Positions 16,700 through 24,484 of a DNA stretch of 64,000 nt are shown here, one piece after another. Source of the DNA: Microbacterium jejuense (GTDB taxonomy: Bacteria > Actinomycetota > Actinomycetes > Actinomycetales > Microbacteriaceae); the NCBI RefSeq assembly GCF_019511665.1, contig NZ_JAEUAW010000013.1:1-64000 (forward strand), in the 5' to 3' direction. The notes below the pieces were generated by a model, which did not search any database, was not told the origin of the DNA, and saw nothing but the letters and a program-made list of their open reading frames with translations. The position numbers were made by a program, and so were the translations under genes. Every line of letters starts with the position of its first letter. Within the stretch, counting starts at the first letter, position 1.

Positions 16700-17030
16700 C
16701 GCGATCGACCTCGGGAGGCGGGCGCTGCGGACCCGGCCGCTCGCGTCGGCCTCGGCGACGGGGTTGTTGGCGAGTCGCCACGTTCTGCGGGCGGGCTCGG
16801 CTGGTGTCGTTCTTGGCGAGTCGCCAGGAACGGCGTTTGGGGCGGGGGTTGTCGGCGAGTCGCCACGATCTGCGGGCGGGTTCGCCTGGTGTCGTTTCTG
16901 GCGAGTCGCCAGGAACGACGCTTGGGGTGGGGGGTTGTTGGCGAGTCGCCAAGATCTGCGACCGCCGACCGCGGGGGAGTGGATGCCGGGCGCCCGGCAT
17001 CCACTTCACCCATGCCGGGGGCAAGGAGGG
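16700..17030. repeat. Intergenic array of TGGCGAGTCGCCA palindromes plus terminal palindrome
   Basis: No gene is evident in this 331-bp convergent gap. It holds five copies of the 13-bp palindrome TGGCGAGTCGCCA at 16768, 16814, 16853 (first base C), 16899 and 16939. The spacing alternates at about 46 and 39-40 bp because two spacer types, one with TCTGCGGGCGGG and one with AGGAACG-CG, alternate with a period of about 86 bp. A long perfect palindrome follows at 16978-17005. Confidence 0.85.
16978..17005. terminator. 28-bp perfect palindrome, bidirectional terminator candidate
   Basis: Each half is AGTGGATGCCGGGC, followed by its exact complement. It lies between the convergent aldo-keto reductase and HAD phosphatase genes. 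The same palindrome, 30 bp long, recurs at 40785-40814 between another convergent pair. Confidence 0.65.
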
Positions 17031-17840
17031 TCAGAGCAGCTGCGGATCCTCGGACTCCACGGGCTCGGCGTCGAGCAGCTCGGCGACGGACGAGAGCACC
17101 TCGTCGGGGCGGAACGGGTAGCGCGCGATCTCGGCGGCGTCGCTGATGCCCGTCAGCACGAGCACCGTGTGCAGACCCGCCTCGATGCCTGCGACGACAT
17201 CGGTGTCCATGCGGTCGCCGATCATGCCGGTGTTCTCGGAGTGCGCGCCGAGGCGGTTCATGGCGGAGCGGAACATCATGGGGTTGGGCTTGCCGACGAC
17301 GTACGGCTCCATGCCGGTCGCTTTCGTGATGAGCGCCGAGATGGCTCCGGTCGCCGGCAGCACGCCCTCGGTCGACGGACCGGTCGCGTCGGGGTTGGTC
17401 GCGATGAACCGGGCACCGCCGTTGATGAAGCGGATCGCCTTGGTGATCGCCTCGAACGAGTAGTTGCGGGTCTCGCCGACGACGACGTAGTCGGGCTCGG
17501 TCTCGGTCATGATGAAGCCGGCCTCGTGCAGGGCCGTCGTGAGTCCCGCCTCGCCGATCACGAACGCCGACCCGCCGGGCATCTGCGACGCCAGAAAATC
17601 GGCGGTGGCCAGGGCCGAGGTCCAGATCGACTCCTCCGGCACGATGAGCCCCGAGGCGCGCAGCCGCGCCGACAGATCGCGCGGCGTGAAGATCGAGTTG
17701 TTGGTCAGCACGAGGAACGGCACGCCCTGATCGCGCCACTGCTCGAGCAGCTCGGAGGCCCCGGGGATCGGTGTGTTCTCGTGCACCAGCACGCCGTCCA
17801 TGTCGGTGAGCCAGCATTCGATGTCGGACCGGGTGCGCAT
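17031..17840 (-). CDS. HAD-superfamily subclass IIA phosphatase (NagD-like)
   Basis: A 269-aa cytoplasmic phosphatase. HAD motif I is WLTDMDGVLVHE (nucleophile Asp), motif II is LVLTNNS, the motif III Lys is in VVGKPNPMMF, and motif IV is MIGDRMDTDVVAGIEAG. The cap domain inserted between motifs II and III is the C2A type of NagD, pyridoxal-phosphate and glycerol-phosphate phosphatases. The substrate is probably a small phosphorylated metabolite. The ATG at 17840 lies 6 nt after TAGTCT, a leaderless arrangement, back to back with the divergent SDR promoter. Confidence 0.9.
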   Translation of the reverse strand: MRTRSDIECWLTDMDGVLVHENTPIPGASELLEQWRDQGVPFLVLTNNSIFTPRDLSARLRASGLIVPEESIWTSALATADFLASQMPGGSAFVIGEAGLTTALHEAGFIMTETEPDYVVVGETRNYSFEAITKAIRFINGGARFIATNPDATGPSTEGVLPATGAISALITKATGMEPYVVGKPNPMMFRSAMNRLGAHSENTGMIGDRMDTDVVAGIEAGLHTVLVLTGISDAAEIARYPFRPDEVLSSVAELLDAEPVESEDPQLL

Positions 17841-17846
17841 GCGTAA

Positions 17847-17873
17847 AGACTAGGTGCCCGGCGGGCGTAGGGT
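17847..17873. promoter_or_regulatory. Back-to-back leaderless -10 boxes of HAD and SDR genes
   Basis: TAGTCT on the minus strand (17847-17852) and TAGGGT on the plus strand (17868-17873) lie 6 and 7 nt before the divergent start codons, only 15 bp apart. The two promoters must overlap, so polymerase binding is likely to be mutually exclusive. Confidence 0.5.
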
Positions 17874-17880
17874 CGAAGCC

Positions 17881-18837
17881 GTGACGTGGGACCCCCGCAG
17901 CCTTCCCGACCTGACCGGCCGCGTGTACCTCGTGACCGGATCCAACGCCGGCCTCGGGTATTTCGCGTCCGAGCAGCTCGCGCGCGCGGGGGCGAAGGTC
18001 ATCATGTCGGCCCGGCACCCCAACCGCCTGTCGGCCGCTCGCGCCGCCATCCGGCGGAGGGTCGTGGATGCCGCACCCGACGCGACCGAGCCGCTCATCC
18101 TCGACACGTCCAACCTCGGCTCGGTGCGTTCGGCCGCTGCCTCCGTGCGCGGTCGCGGGCCGCTCGACGGCGTGCTGCTGAACGCCGGCATCGTCCACGC
18201 GCCGAAGACCCGCGAATCCACGGTCGACGGGCACGAGGTGGTGTTCGCCACCAACGCGCTCGGGCACTTCGCGCTCGCCGGCGAGCTGCTGACCGCGCTC
18301 GCCGAGGCCTCCGGCCGCATGGTGTGGGTCGGCAGCATGTCGACCGCGCTCACGCCGTACGACCCCGTGGATCCGCAGCTCACAGAGGGCTACTCTGCCT
18401 GGCGCGCCTACGTGCAGTCCAAGGTCGCGACGACGTCGCTCGGCTTCGAGGCCGACCGCCGCCTGCGCGAGGCGGGAGTGCCCGTCGAGAGCGTCGTCGC
18501 CCACCCCGGGTACTCCACGGGCGGTCGCACGCCCGGCATCGTCGGGGTGAACGAGCCGTCGCGCGCCAAGCGGTTCGCCGACAACCTGCAGGCCATCGCT
18601 GCCCAGTCCAAGGAGCACGGCGCCTGGCCGCTCGTGCGGGCACTCGTCGACCCCGAGGTCGAGGGCGGCGAGTTCTGGGGTCCGCGAACCGGCTCGCGCG
18701 GCGAGCCGCGGCGGCAGACGGCCGCCAAGATCACGCGCGATCCCGACGTCGCCGCACGCCTGTGGTCGTTCGCCGAGAACGCGACGGGCGTGGCCTGGCC
18801 GTTCGCGCAGGCCGCCGCCGTCGCCGCCGGCCGCTGA
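17881..18837 (+). CDS. Short-chain dehydrogenase/reductase
   Basis: A 318-aa SDR with an N-terminal Rossmann motif (YLVTGSNAGLGYFASEQLARAG, the TGxxxGxG pattern), NAG at LLNAGIVHAP, catalytic Ser in WVGSMS and a YxxxK-like segment (YSAWRAYVQSKVATTSL). The overall layout resembles the retinol dehydrogenase/protochlorophyllide reductase-like extended SDRs. GTG at 17881 is chosen because it follows TAGGGT at leaderless spacing. The substrate is unknown and no operon partner is present. Confidence 0.87.
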   Translation: MTWDPRSLPDLTGRVYLVTGSNAGLGYFASEQLARAGAKVIMSARHPNRLSAARAAIRRRVVDAAPDATEPLILDTSNLGSVRSAAASVRGRGPLDGVLLNAGIVHAPKTRESTVDGHEVVFATNALGHFALAGELLTALAEASGRMVWVGSMSTALTPYDPVDPQLTEGYSAWRAYVQSKVATTSLGFEADRRLREAGVPVESVVAHPGYSTGGRTPGIVGVNEPSRAKRFADNLQAIAAQSKEHGAWPLVRALVDPEVEGGEFWGPRTGSRGEPRRQTAAKITRDPDVAARLWSFAENATGVAWPFAQAAAVAAGR

Positions 18838-19339
18838 CAGCCCGCTGCGCGGTCGCGGGGCGGATCTGCGTGCGACCGGGTCGGCCGGTGCAGCGGTCTT
18901 CGGGCGCGGCCGGTTCGCGGCATCCACTTCTCGCAGAATCGGATCCGCACGTACGGACGGACGACGCAACACGCCGGGGGAACGGCGTCGGCGTCGGCGT
19001 GTCGCCTGGCTGGTCCGCGTAAGCGGATCCGCGTGTACGAATGTGGCTGGCTCCACGCGCGACCGGGGCCTCCCGGTGCCGTGGTCGCGGGGCGTCCCGG
19101 TGCCGTGGTCGCGGGGCCTCCCGGCGCCGCGGTCTTCGGGCTCGGCCGGTTCGCGGCATCCACTTCTCGCAGAATCGGATCCGCACGTACGGACGGACGG
19201 CGCAACACGCCGGGGGACGGCGTCGGCGTCGGCGTCGGCGTGTCGATCGGCGGGTCCGTGGATGCGGATCCGATTCGGTGTCGTGGGGGTGTGGATGCCG
19301 GCGGCCGGTGCGACTGCCAGACTGACCGCAGGAGGTCGC
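18838..19339. repeat. Repeat-rich intergenic region with duplicated ~115-bp segment
   Basis: No gene is supported. A segment at 18893-19004 is repeated with few changes at 19129-19245; both copies contain AGAATCGGATCCGCACG. Three tandem 24-bp units built on CCGGTGCCGTGGTCG occupy 19064-19135. Frames crossing this region are low-complexity Arg/Gly/Ala strings. Confidence 0.8.
19172..19276. repeat. MITE-like element with 14-bp terminal inverted repeats
   Basis: GAATCGGATCCGCA (19172-19185) and TGCGGATCCGATTC (19263-19276) are exact inverted repeats bounding about 105 bp. A related element with arms at 22342-22354 and 22429-22440 lies upstream of the SpoU gene. No coding capacity is seen. Confidence 0.5.
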
Positions 19340-20029
19340 ATGACCGAGGAAGCGTCGCTGTGGTCGCGGTTCCTCGTGCGCGTGCGCGAGACGTCGTGGG
19401 CCATCGACGCGAACGACGGCATCATCGCGACGGCCGGTCTGCTGCAGGGCTTCGCGGGGGCCGGTGCGGGCGACCGTCTGCTGCTGTTCACGTCCATCGC
19501 GGCGATGCTCGCGGGCGGTCTCAGCGCCGGCGGCGCGAAGTGGGCCGAGGTGGCCGCCGAACGCGAGGCCGAGCTGGAGCTCGCCGCCGAGGAGCAGGCC
19601 GAGATCGAGCGCGACCCCGCCGGCGAACTGGCCGAGCTGGCCGCGTACTGGGAGTCCCGCGGGCTCACGGCCGACCTCGCGCACGAGGTGGCGCAGCAGC
19701 TCATGGCGCGCGATGCGCTGTCGGCGCAGCTGGACGCCGAGCACGGCATCGAAGAGATCACCCATCCCACGGCGCCCTGGTGGGCGGGACTGGAGACGGC
19801 CGTGGCGTTCATGATCGGCGCGGCCATCCCGGTGCTCATCACGTTCCTCGCGCCCGTGGCGATCGAGACCTGGGCCATCATCGTCGCGGTCGTGGTGTCG
19901 CTCGCGCTCACGTCCCTCGTCGCGGCGGGCGTCGGCAGACTGTCGGCCGTGCGCATGCTGATCCGGAGCCTCGCCGTCGGCCTCGGCACGATGGGCGTCA
20001 GCTACCTCGCGGGCGTGCTGTTCTTCTGA
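19340..20029 (+). CDS. VIT1/CCC1-family transporter
   Basis: A 229-aa integral membrane protein. The N-terminal WAIDANDGIIATAGLLQGFAGA is the VIT/CCC1 signature around the first membrane helix. A second helix (LFTSIAAMLAGGLSAGG) follows, then a charged Glu-rich cytoplasmic domain (about residues 65-145), where metal would bind, and three C-terminal helices. Members export Fe2+ or Mn2+. The mntH-mntR operon lies immediately downstream and convergent, which makes a manganese/iron homeostasis role attractive. A perfect AGGAGG precedes the ATG. Longer in-frame starts read into repeats and are rejected. Confidence 0.9.
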   Translation: MTEEASLWSRFLVRVRETSWAIDANDGIIATAGLLQGFAGAGAGDRLLLFTSIAAMLAGGLSAGGAKWAEVAAEREAELELAAEEQAEIERDPAGELAELAAYWESRGLTADLAHEVAQQLMARDALSAQLDAEHGIEEITHPTAPWWAGLETAVAFMIGAAIPVLITFLAPVAIETWAIIVAVVVSLALTSLVAAGVGRLSAVRMLIRSLAVGLGTMGVSYLAGVLFF

Positions 20030-20031
20030 GG

Positions 20032-20046
20032 CCGGGCCGTGCCCGG
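20032..20046. terminator. Small hairpin between convergent VIT1-like and mntR genes
   Basis: CCGGGC-CGT-GCCCGG fills most of the 22-bp gap between the two stops. The 6-bp GC stem could terminate transcription in both directions. Confidence 0.4.
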
Positions 20047-20051
20047 AGGCG

Positions 20052-20687
20052 TCAGGCGCTCAGCCACACCGCGTCGGCGGCGGCAGCGGGGAGGGTGACC
20101 GGCGTCTCACCGATGCGGAGGCCGGCGGCATCCATCACCGTCACGGTCGTCCCGACGGCCACGCCGGACGCCTCCACGGCGCGCAGCAGGTCGGGGTCGC
20201 GATCGCTCACGCGCAGCACCCGGCCGACATGGCCCGCCGGCGCCTGGCCGAGCAGGATGAAGGGCTCGCGGTGGACGTGGCCGGCGGCATCCGGGATCGC
20301 ATCGCCGTGCGGATCGAACCGAGGGCGCCCGAGGCGCTCGTCGATGCCCTCGAGCAGGCGGTCGCTGATCGAGTGCTCGAGGACCTCGGCCTCGTCGTGC
20401 ACCTCGTCCCATGAGTAGCCGAACTCGCGCACCAGCCACGTCTCGATGAGCCGGTGGCGGCGGATGATCGCCGCGGCACGGTGCTCGCCCTCTTCGCTCA
20501 GCGACACCGGACCGTACGGGCGATGCGTCACGAGCCCCTGCGCCGCGAGCTTCTGCACCATCTCGGTCACGCTCGACGGCGCGAGCCCCAGCTCGGCGGC
20601 CAGCTGCGACGGCGTGATGCGCTCGTCCTGCCACTCGGTGTGGTGGTAGATCGTCTTCAGGTAGTCATCGACCGCGGGTGAGGGCAC
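20052..20687 (-). CDS. mntR: DtxR/MntR-family metal-dependent repressor
   Basis: A 211-aa regulator. An N-terminal winged helix (ITPSQLAAELGLAPSSVTEMVQKLAAQGLV), a metal-binding dimerisation domain with HRLIETWLVREFGYSWDEVHDEAEVLEHSIS, and a C-terminal SH3-like FeoA domain (HVGRVLRV to GETPVTLP) follow in order. The gene follows mntH by about 20 bp, so the product probably represses that manganese importer and itself. GTG at 20687 is preferred over GTG at 20693 because TAGCCT at 20695-20700 gives the 7-nt leaderless spacing only to the former. That would let the repressor be made independently of mntH. Confidence 0.88.
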   Translation of the reverse strand: MPSPAVDDYLKTIYHHTEWQDERITPSQLAAELGLAPSSVTEMVQKLAAQGLVTHRPYGPVSLSEEGEHRAAAIIRRHRLIETWLVREFGYSWDEVHDEAEVLEHSISDRLLEGIDERLGRPRFDPHGDAIPDAAGHVHREPFILLGQAPAGHVGRVLRVSDRDPDLLRAVEASGVAVGTTVTVMDAAGLRIGETPVTLPAAAADAVWLSA

Positions 20688-20711
20688 GGCCACCAGGCTA
20701 CCCGGGGGCCC

Positions 20712-22292
20712 TCAGCCGGTGAGCACGAGGAACAGCAGCACCGCGTTGAGCGCGATGAGGAAGACGGATGCCGCCATCCCTGCGATCGTCGTCCACACGC
20801 GGTTGCGGAACCCGCCCAGCACGTCACGGTTCGCCGTCAGGGCGACGAGCGGCACGAGCGCGAAGGGGATGCCGAACGACAGCACCACCTGGCTCAGCAC
20901 CAGCGCGAGGGTCGGGTCGAACCCGAGGGCAAGGATCACGAGCGCGGGAATCAGCGTGACCAGCCGCCGCGCCAGCAGGGGGACGCGCAGATGCAGCAGG
21001 CCGTGCATGATCTCGGCGCCCGCGTACGCGCCGACGGACGTGCTGGCGAGGCCGCTGGCGAGCAGGCCGACGGCGAACAGCGTCGCGACCAGCGGTCCGA
21101 GCCCGGCATACAGCGCGGCGTAGGCGCCTTCGAGCGAGTCGGTGCCCGGCACGCCGGCGAGGTTCGCCGCGGCCAGCAGCAGGATGCACAGGTTCACGGT
21201 CCCCGCGATCAGCATCGCGACCGTGACGTCCCACTTGGTCGCGCGCAGCAGGCGGCGGGTGGGGATGCCGCGCAGCTCGTCGAGCGTCGGGTCTGCCGTG
21301 CTGCGGTCGCTGAGCGGGTGCGGGCCGACGTCCGTGCGGCCCTCGCCCCGGTCGCTGCGCGGGTGAGTGCGTGCGCCGTCCGTGCCGCCCTCATCCCGGT
21401 CGCTGAGGGTGTGCGGGACGCCGTCCGTGCGGTCCTCATCCCGGTCGCTGCGCGGGTGATTGCGTGCGCCGTCCGTGCCGCCCTCATCCCGGTCGCTGAG
21501 GGTGTGCGGGACGCCGTCCGTGCGGTCCTCGTCCCGGTCGCTGAGCGAGCGAGGAACGAGCGAGACGAAGCGTGGTGCACGGTCGACGTTTTTCGCGGGC
21601 GCGAAGCGGTCACGCGCCAGCGCGCTGTGGGCGTAGATCGCGTGCGGCATGATCGTCGCGCCGAGGATCGAGGCCGCCAGCAGCACGGAGTCGGTGCCCT
21701 CGAAGCGCGGCACGAGCCCGCTGACCACGCCCGCGGCATCCGGCGGTGCGACGATCACGCCGAACGAGAAGCCGAGCGCGATGATCGCGAGCAGTCCGAT
21801 GACGACGAACTCGAACGTGCGCGGGCCGCGGCGCGACTGGATCAGCAGCAGCGCGATCGACACGGCGCCGGTGATGGCGCCGCCCCACACCAGCGGCACG
21901 CCGAACAGCAGGTTGAGCGCGACGGCACCGCCGATGACCTCGGCGATGTCGGTCGCCATCGCGACGAGCTCCGCCTGCAGCCAGTACGTCCGACGTGCCC
22001 ACGGATTGCGGATGCGGGCGCCCAGCGTCTCGGGCAGGCTCCGGCCCGTCACGATCCCGAGCTTCGCCGACAGGTACTGGATGAGCCACGCCATGACGTT
22101 GCCGAGCACGACGACCCACACCAGCAGGTAGCCGTAGCGTGCGCCGGCCGTCATGTTGCTGGCGACGTTGCCGGGGTCGAGATACGCGACGCCCGCGACG
22201 AGTGCGGGCCCGATCAGCCACGCCGCGCGCGGCACGCTCGGGGGACGGCGCGCGGCGGTGGCGGCATCCCGAACCGTATCTGTTTTCGGCAT
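20712..22292 (-). CDS. mntH: NRAMP-family Mn2+/divalent metal transporter with repeat insertion
   Basis: A 526-aa transporter. The first helix carries the metal-binding DPGN motif (YLDPGNVASNMTAG), and the helix-6 motif MPHAIYAHSALARDR is intact. About 11 hydrophobic helices are present. Between that motif and the next helix (RLLRATKWDVTVAMLIAGTVNL) lies an unusual loop of roughly 100 residues made of repeated SDRDEDRTDG/SDRDEGGTDG units, where relatives have a short loop. That makes the protein longer than the usual 410-430 aa. The frame is kept. Two MntR-type boxes lie at the start codon and upstream, with mntR directly downstream. Confidence 0.92.
   Translation of the reverse strand: MPKTDTVRDAATAARRPPSVPRAAWLIGPALVAGVAYLDPGNVASNMTAGARYGYLLVWVVVLGNVMAWLIQYLSAKLGIVTGRSLPETLGARIRNPWARRTYWLQAELVAMATDIAEVIGGAVALNLLFGVPLVWGGAITGAVSIALLLIQSRRGPRTFEFVVIGLLAIIALGFSFGVIVAPPDAAGVVSGLVPRFEGTDSVLLAASILGATIMPHAIYAHSALARDRFAPAKNVDRAPRFVSLVPRSLSDRDEDRTDGVPHTLSDRDEGGTDGARNHPRSDRDEDRTDGVPHTLSDRDEGGTDGARTHPRSDRGEGRTDVGPHPLSDRSTADPTLDELRGIPTRRLLRATKWDVTVAMLIAGTVNLCILLLAAANLAGVPGTDSLEGAYAALYAGLGPLVATLFAVGLLASGLASTSVGAYAGAEIMHGLLHLRVPLLARRLVTLIPALVILALGFDPTLALVLSQVVLSFGIPFALVPLVALTANRDVLGGFRNRVWTTIAGMAASVFLIALNAVLLFLVLTG
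21296..21575 (-). repeat. Tandem 93-bp repeats inside mntH
   Basis: About 2.5 copies of a 93-bp unit (one begins at 21371, the next at 21464), each made of two related halves containing CCGGTCGCTG. On the mntH strand they encode the acidic/basic loop repeats. The left part of the array ends in CTGAGCGAGCGAGGAACGAG, a motif related to the insertion in the oxidase gene near 63240. Confidence 0.85.
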
Positions 22293-22300
22293 ACCGAAAA
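22283..22300. promoter_or_regulatory. MntR-type operator overlapping the mntH start codon
   Basis: TTTTCGGCATACCGAAAA is a near-perfect 18-bp inverted repeat. Its centre contains the mntH ATG (complement of 22290-22292), so a bound repressor would block initiation directly. Confidence 0.7.
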
Positions 22301-22309
22301 CCTACCCTC

Positions 22310-22327
22310 TTTTCGGTTCACCGAAAA
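22310..22327. promoter_or_regulatory. Second MntR-type operator upstream of mntH
   Basis: TTTTCGGTTCACCGAAAA is a perfect 8+8 inverted repeat with a 2-bp spacer, 27 bp from the first box centre to centre. Two matched boxes at mntH with mntR in the same operon strongly suggest Mn-dependent repression. Confidence 0.72.
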
Positions 22328-22341
22328 GGCTCGGCGTGCAA

Positions 22342-22440
22342 GATCGGATCCGCACGCGCGGACCGCCGGACCGCCACGCCGGGTCGAGGCGCCGCGGAGC
22401 GGCGTGTCGGCGGACGCGTCCGCAGGATCGGATCCGATTC
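22342..22440. repeat. Second copy of the MITE-like element
   Basis: GATCGGATCCGCA at 22342-22354 and CGGATCCGATTC at 22429-22440 bound about 100 bp of noncoding DNA between mntH and the SpoU gene. The termini match the element at 19172-19276, with a diverged interior. Confidence 0.45.
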
Positions 22441-22489
22441 TGCGCGGGTCGGCGGCGGTGATGGATGCCGGCGGCTCGGCGCCGGCGGA

Positions 22490-22495
22490 TAGCCT
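22490..22495 (+). promoter_or_regulatory. -10 box (TAGCCT), leaderless promoter of SpoU methyltransferase
   Basis: TAGCCT ends 6 nt before the GTG start; no ribosome-binding site lies between. Confidence 0.5.
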
Positions 22496-22501
22496 GGGCC
22501 G

Positions 22502-23152
22502 GTGACCTCCCCCGACCCCGCACCGCACGCCGAACCCGCGGAGCCGACGCTGCCGGTCGGGGTGGGGCCGTGGCCGGGCGGGCCGGAGGAGTGGCCGGAC
22601 GATCCTCGCTACGACCGGGAGCTGCTCGCGGACGGCGACCGGCGCAACGTCGTCGACCGCTACCGGTACTGGACGATGGACGCCATCGTCGCCGACCTGG
22701 ACGAGCGGCGTCACAGCTTCCACGTCGCGATCGAGAACTGGCAGCACGACATGAACATCGGCTCGATCGTGCGCAGCGCCAACGCGTTCCTCGCCGCCGA
22801 GGTCCACATCATCGGCAAGCGCCGCTGGAACCGCCGCGGCGCCATGGTCACCGACCGCTACCAGCATGTGCGTCACCACGAGACGGTCGAGGCGTTCGCG
22901 CAGTGGGCGGCTGCGGCATCCCTGCCGGTCATCGCGATCGACAACGTCGACGGCTCGGTCGCGCTGCCCGCCGCCGACCTGCCCGAGGCCTGCGTGCTGC
23001 TGTTCGGGCAGGAGGGCCCCGGGCTCTCGCCCGAGGCGCTGGCCGCGGCATCCGCCACCGTCGAGATCGAGCAGTACGGCTCGACGCGCTCGATCAACGC
23101 GAGTGCCGCCGCCGCCGTGGTGATGTACGAGTGGTGCCGCCGCTGGGCGTGA
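22502..23152 (+). CDS. TrmH/SpoU-family RNA 2'-O-methyltransferase
   Basis: A 216-aa SPOUT enzyme transferring methyl from S-adenosylmethionine to an RNA ribose. Motif 1 is NIGSIVRSANAFLAAEVHIIG with the catalytic Asn/Arg. Motif 2 is CVLLFGQEGPGLS and motif 3 is VEIEQYGSTRSINASAAAAVVMYEW, which together build the deep trefoil knot. There is a 60-residue N-terminal extension rich in Pro and Glu. Start is GTG under a leaderless -10. The RNA target (tRNA or rRNA) cannot be assigned from sequence. It is convergent with the MATE gene, with a 6-bp gap. Confidence 0.9.
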   Translation: MTSPDPAPHAEPAEPTLPVGVGPWPGGPEEWPDDPRYDRELLADGDRRNVVDRYRYWTMDAIVADLDERRHSFHVAIENWQHDMNIGSIVRSANAFLAAEVHIIGKRRWNRRGAMVTDRYQHVRHHETVEAFAQWAAAASLPVIAIDNVDGSVALPAADLPEACVLLFGQEGPGLSPEALAAASATVEIEQYGSTRSINASAAAAVVMYEWCRRWA

Positions 23153-23158
23153 GCAGCG

Positions 23159-24484
23159 TCAGGCGCCGGCGGTCATCCAGGCGGGGCCGCGCACGCGCCA
23201 GCCGAGCGTGAGCAGCCGCGCCAGCATGTAGACGCCGAAGAACGCGGCGGCCAGCCAGGCGAGCCCGGCAGCGCCGGTCGGATGCAGCACCGCGATCAGC
23301 ACGAGCGCGGGCACGAACGGCACGAGGTTCAGCACGCCGACGATCGCGAGGTAGCGGGCGTCTCCGGCGCCGATCAGCACGCCGTCGAGCACGAACACGA
23401 CGCCGCACACCGGCTGCGCGACGGCGAGCACGATGAGCGCGGGCTGCACGAGGGCGGCGATCGCGGCATCCCCCGTGAACAGCAGCCCGATGACGCCCGA
23501 CAGCACCCCGATGATCACGCCGGTGACGATGCCGAACCACGCACCCCACGCGACGGTGCGTCCGAGCACGCGGCGCACCGTGTGCGGGTCCTCGGCGCCG
23601 AGCCCCTTGCCCACGAGCGCCTGCGCGGCGATCGCGAGCGCGTCGAGGGCGAACGCCGCGGTCGAGAAGATCGTGAAGGCGACCTGCCAGCCGGCGAGCT
23701 CGTCGGTGCCGAGACCGGTCGCGACCGCCACCGTCGCGAGCAGCGCCACGCGCAGCGAGACCGTGCGCACGAACAGCCACCCGCCCGATCTCGCCGACCC
23801 GCGCACGCCGTCGCGCTGCGGGCGGACGGATGCCTCATGCCGGCGTGCGAGCCGCCCCACGACCACCACGTACGCAGCGACCATGCCCCACTGCGCCACG
23901 ACCGTGCCGAAGGCCGAGCCGGCGATGCCCCATCCGAAGCCGTAGATGAACAGCCAGTTGAGCAGCGCGTTGGCGCCGAAGCCCAGCCCCGCGATCCACA
24001 GCGGGGTCACCGTGTCTTGCAGGCCGCGCAGCAGGCCCGTGGCGGCGAACACGACGAGCATCGCCGGCAGGCCCCACATCGAGATGCCGAGGTAGATCTC
24101 GGCCTGCTCGGCGACCGCCGCCGGTGCGCCGAACAGCGCCACCAGGAACGGCGTCGCGAGATAGCCGACCACGGCGAGCACCGCCCCGAGGCCCAGCGCG
24201 AGCCACATGCCGTCGATGCCCACCGACACCGCGCGGGACGGATCGCCCGCGCCGAACCGGCGGGCGACGGCCGGCGTCGTCGAGTACGCGAGGAACACCA
24301 TGAGCCCCACGATCGTCTGCAGGACGGCCGAGGCGATGCCGAGCCCTGCCAGCGGCACGACGCCCAGGTGGCCCACCAGCGCCGAGTCGACGATGAGGAA
24401 CAGCGGCTCGGCGATGAGCGATCCGAGTGCCGGAACGGCGAGCCGCAGGATGTCGCGGTTCAGGGTGTCGCGGGCGCTCGTCAC
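23159..24484 (-). CDS. MATE-family multidrug efflux/DinF-like transporter
   Basis: A 441-aa integral membrane protein with 12 hydrophobic helices in two related halves. The N-terminal LAVPALGSLIAEPLFLIVDSALVGHLG is the MatE/DinF signature, and the second half has the related VSLRVALLATVAVATGLGTDELAGWQVAF. DinF-subgroup members export organic cations or similar compounds using Na+ or H+. The GTG start lies 6 nt after TAGGCT (24491-24496). It stands alone and no regulator is adjacent. Confidence 0.9.
   Translation of the reverse strand: MTSARDTLNRDILRLAVPALGSLIAEPLFLIVDSALVGHLGVVPLAGLGIASAVLQTIVGLMVFLAYSTTPAVARRFGAGDPSRAVSVGIDGMWLALGLGAVLAVVGYLATPFLVALFGAPAAVAEQAEIYLGISMWGLPAMLVVFAATGLLRGLQDTVTPLWIAGLGFGANALLNWLFIYGFGWGIAGSAFGTVVAQWGMVAAYVVVVGRLARRHEASVRPQRDGVRGSARSGGWLFVRTVSLRVALLATVAVATGLGTDELAGWQVAFTIFSTAAFALDALAIAAQALVGKGLGAEDPHTVRRVLGRTVAWGAWFGIVTGVIIGVLSGVIGLLFTGDAAIAALVQPALIVLAVAQPVCGVVFVLDGVLIGAGDARYLAIVGVLNLVPFVPALVLIAVLHPTGAAGLAWLAAAFFGVYMLARLLTLGWRVRGPAWMTAGA

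Noticed and set aside
16339..19989. 1216-codon minus-strand frame spanning aldo-keto reductase, repeats, HAD and SDR
   Set aside because: It crosses five unrelated genes and the palindrome array. The repeated WRLARNDT-like and ATRQERH-like strings are translations of the palindromic repeats.
19033..20418. 461-codon plus frame overlapping the VIT1-like gene
   Set aside because: It is a shadow frame of Arg/Gly/Ala text through the repeat region; the VIT1-like frame has the ribosome-binding site and family motifs.
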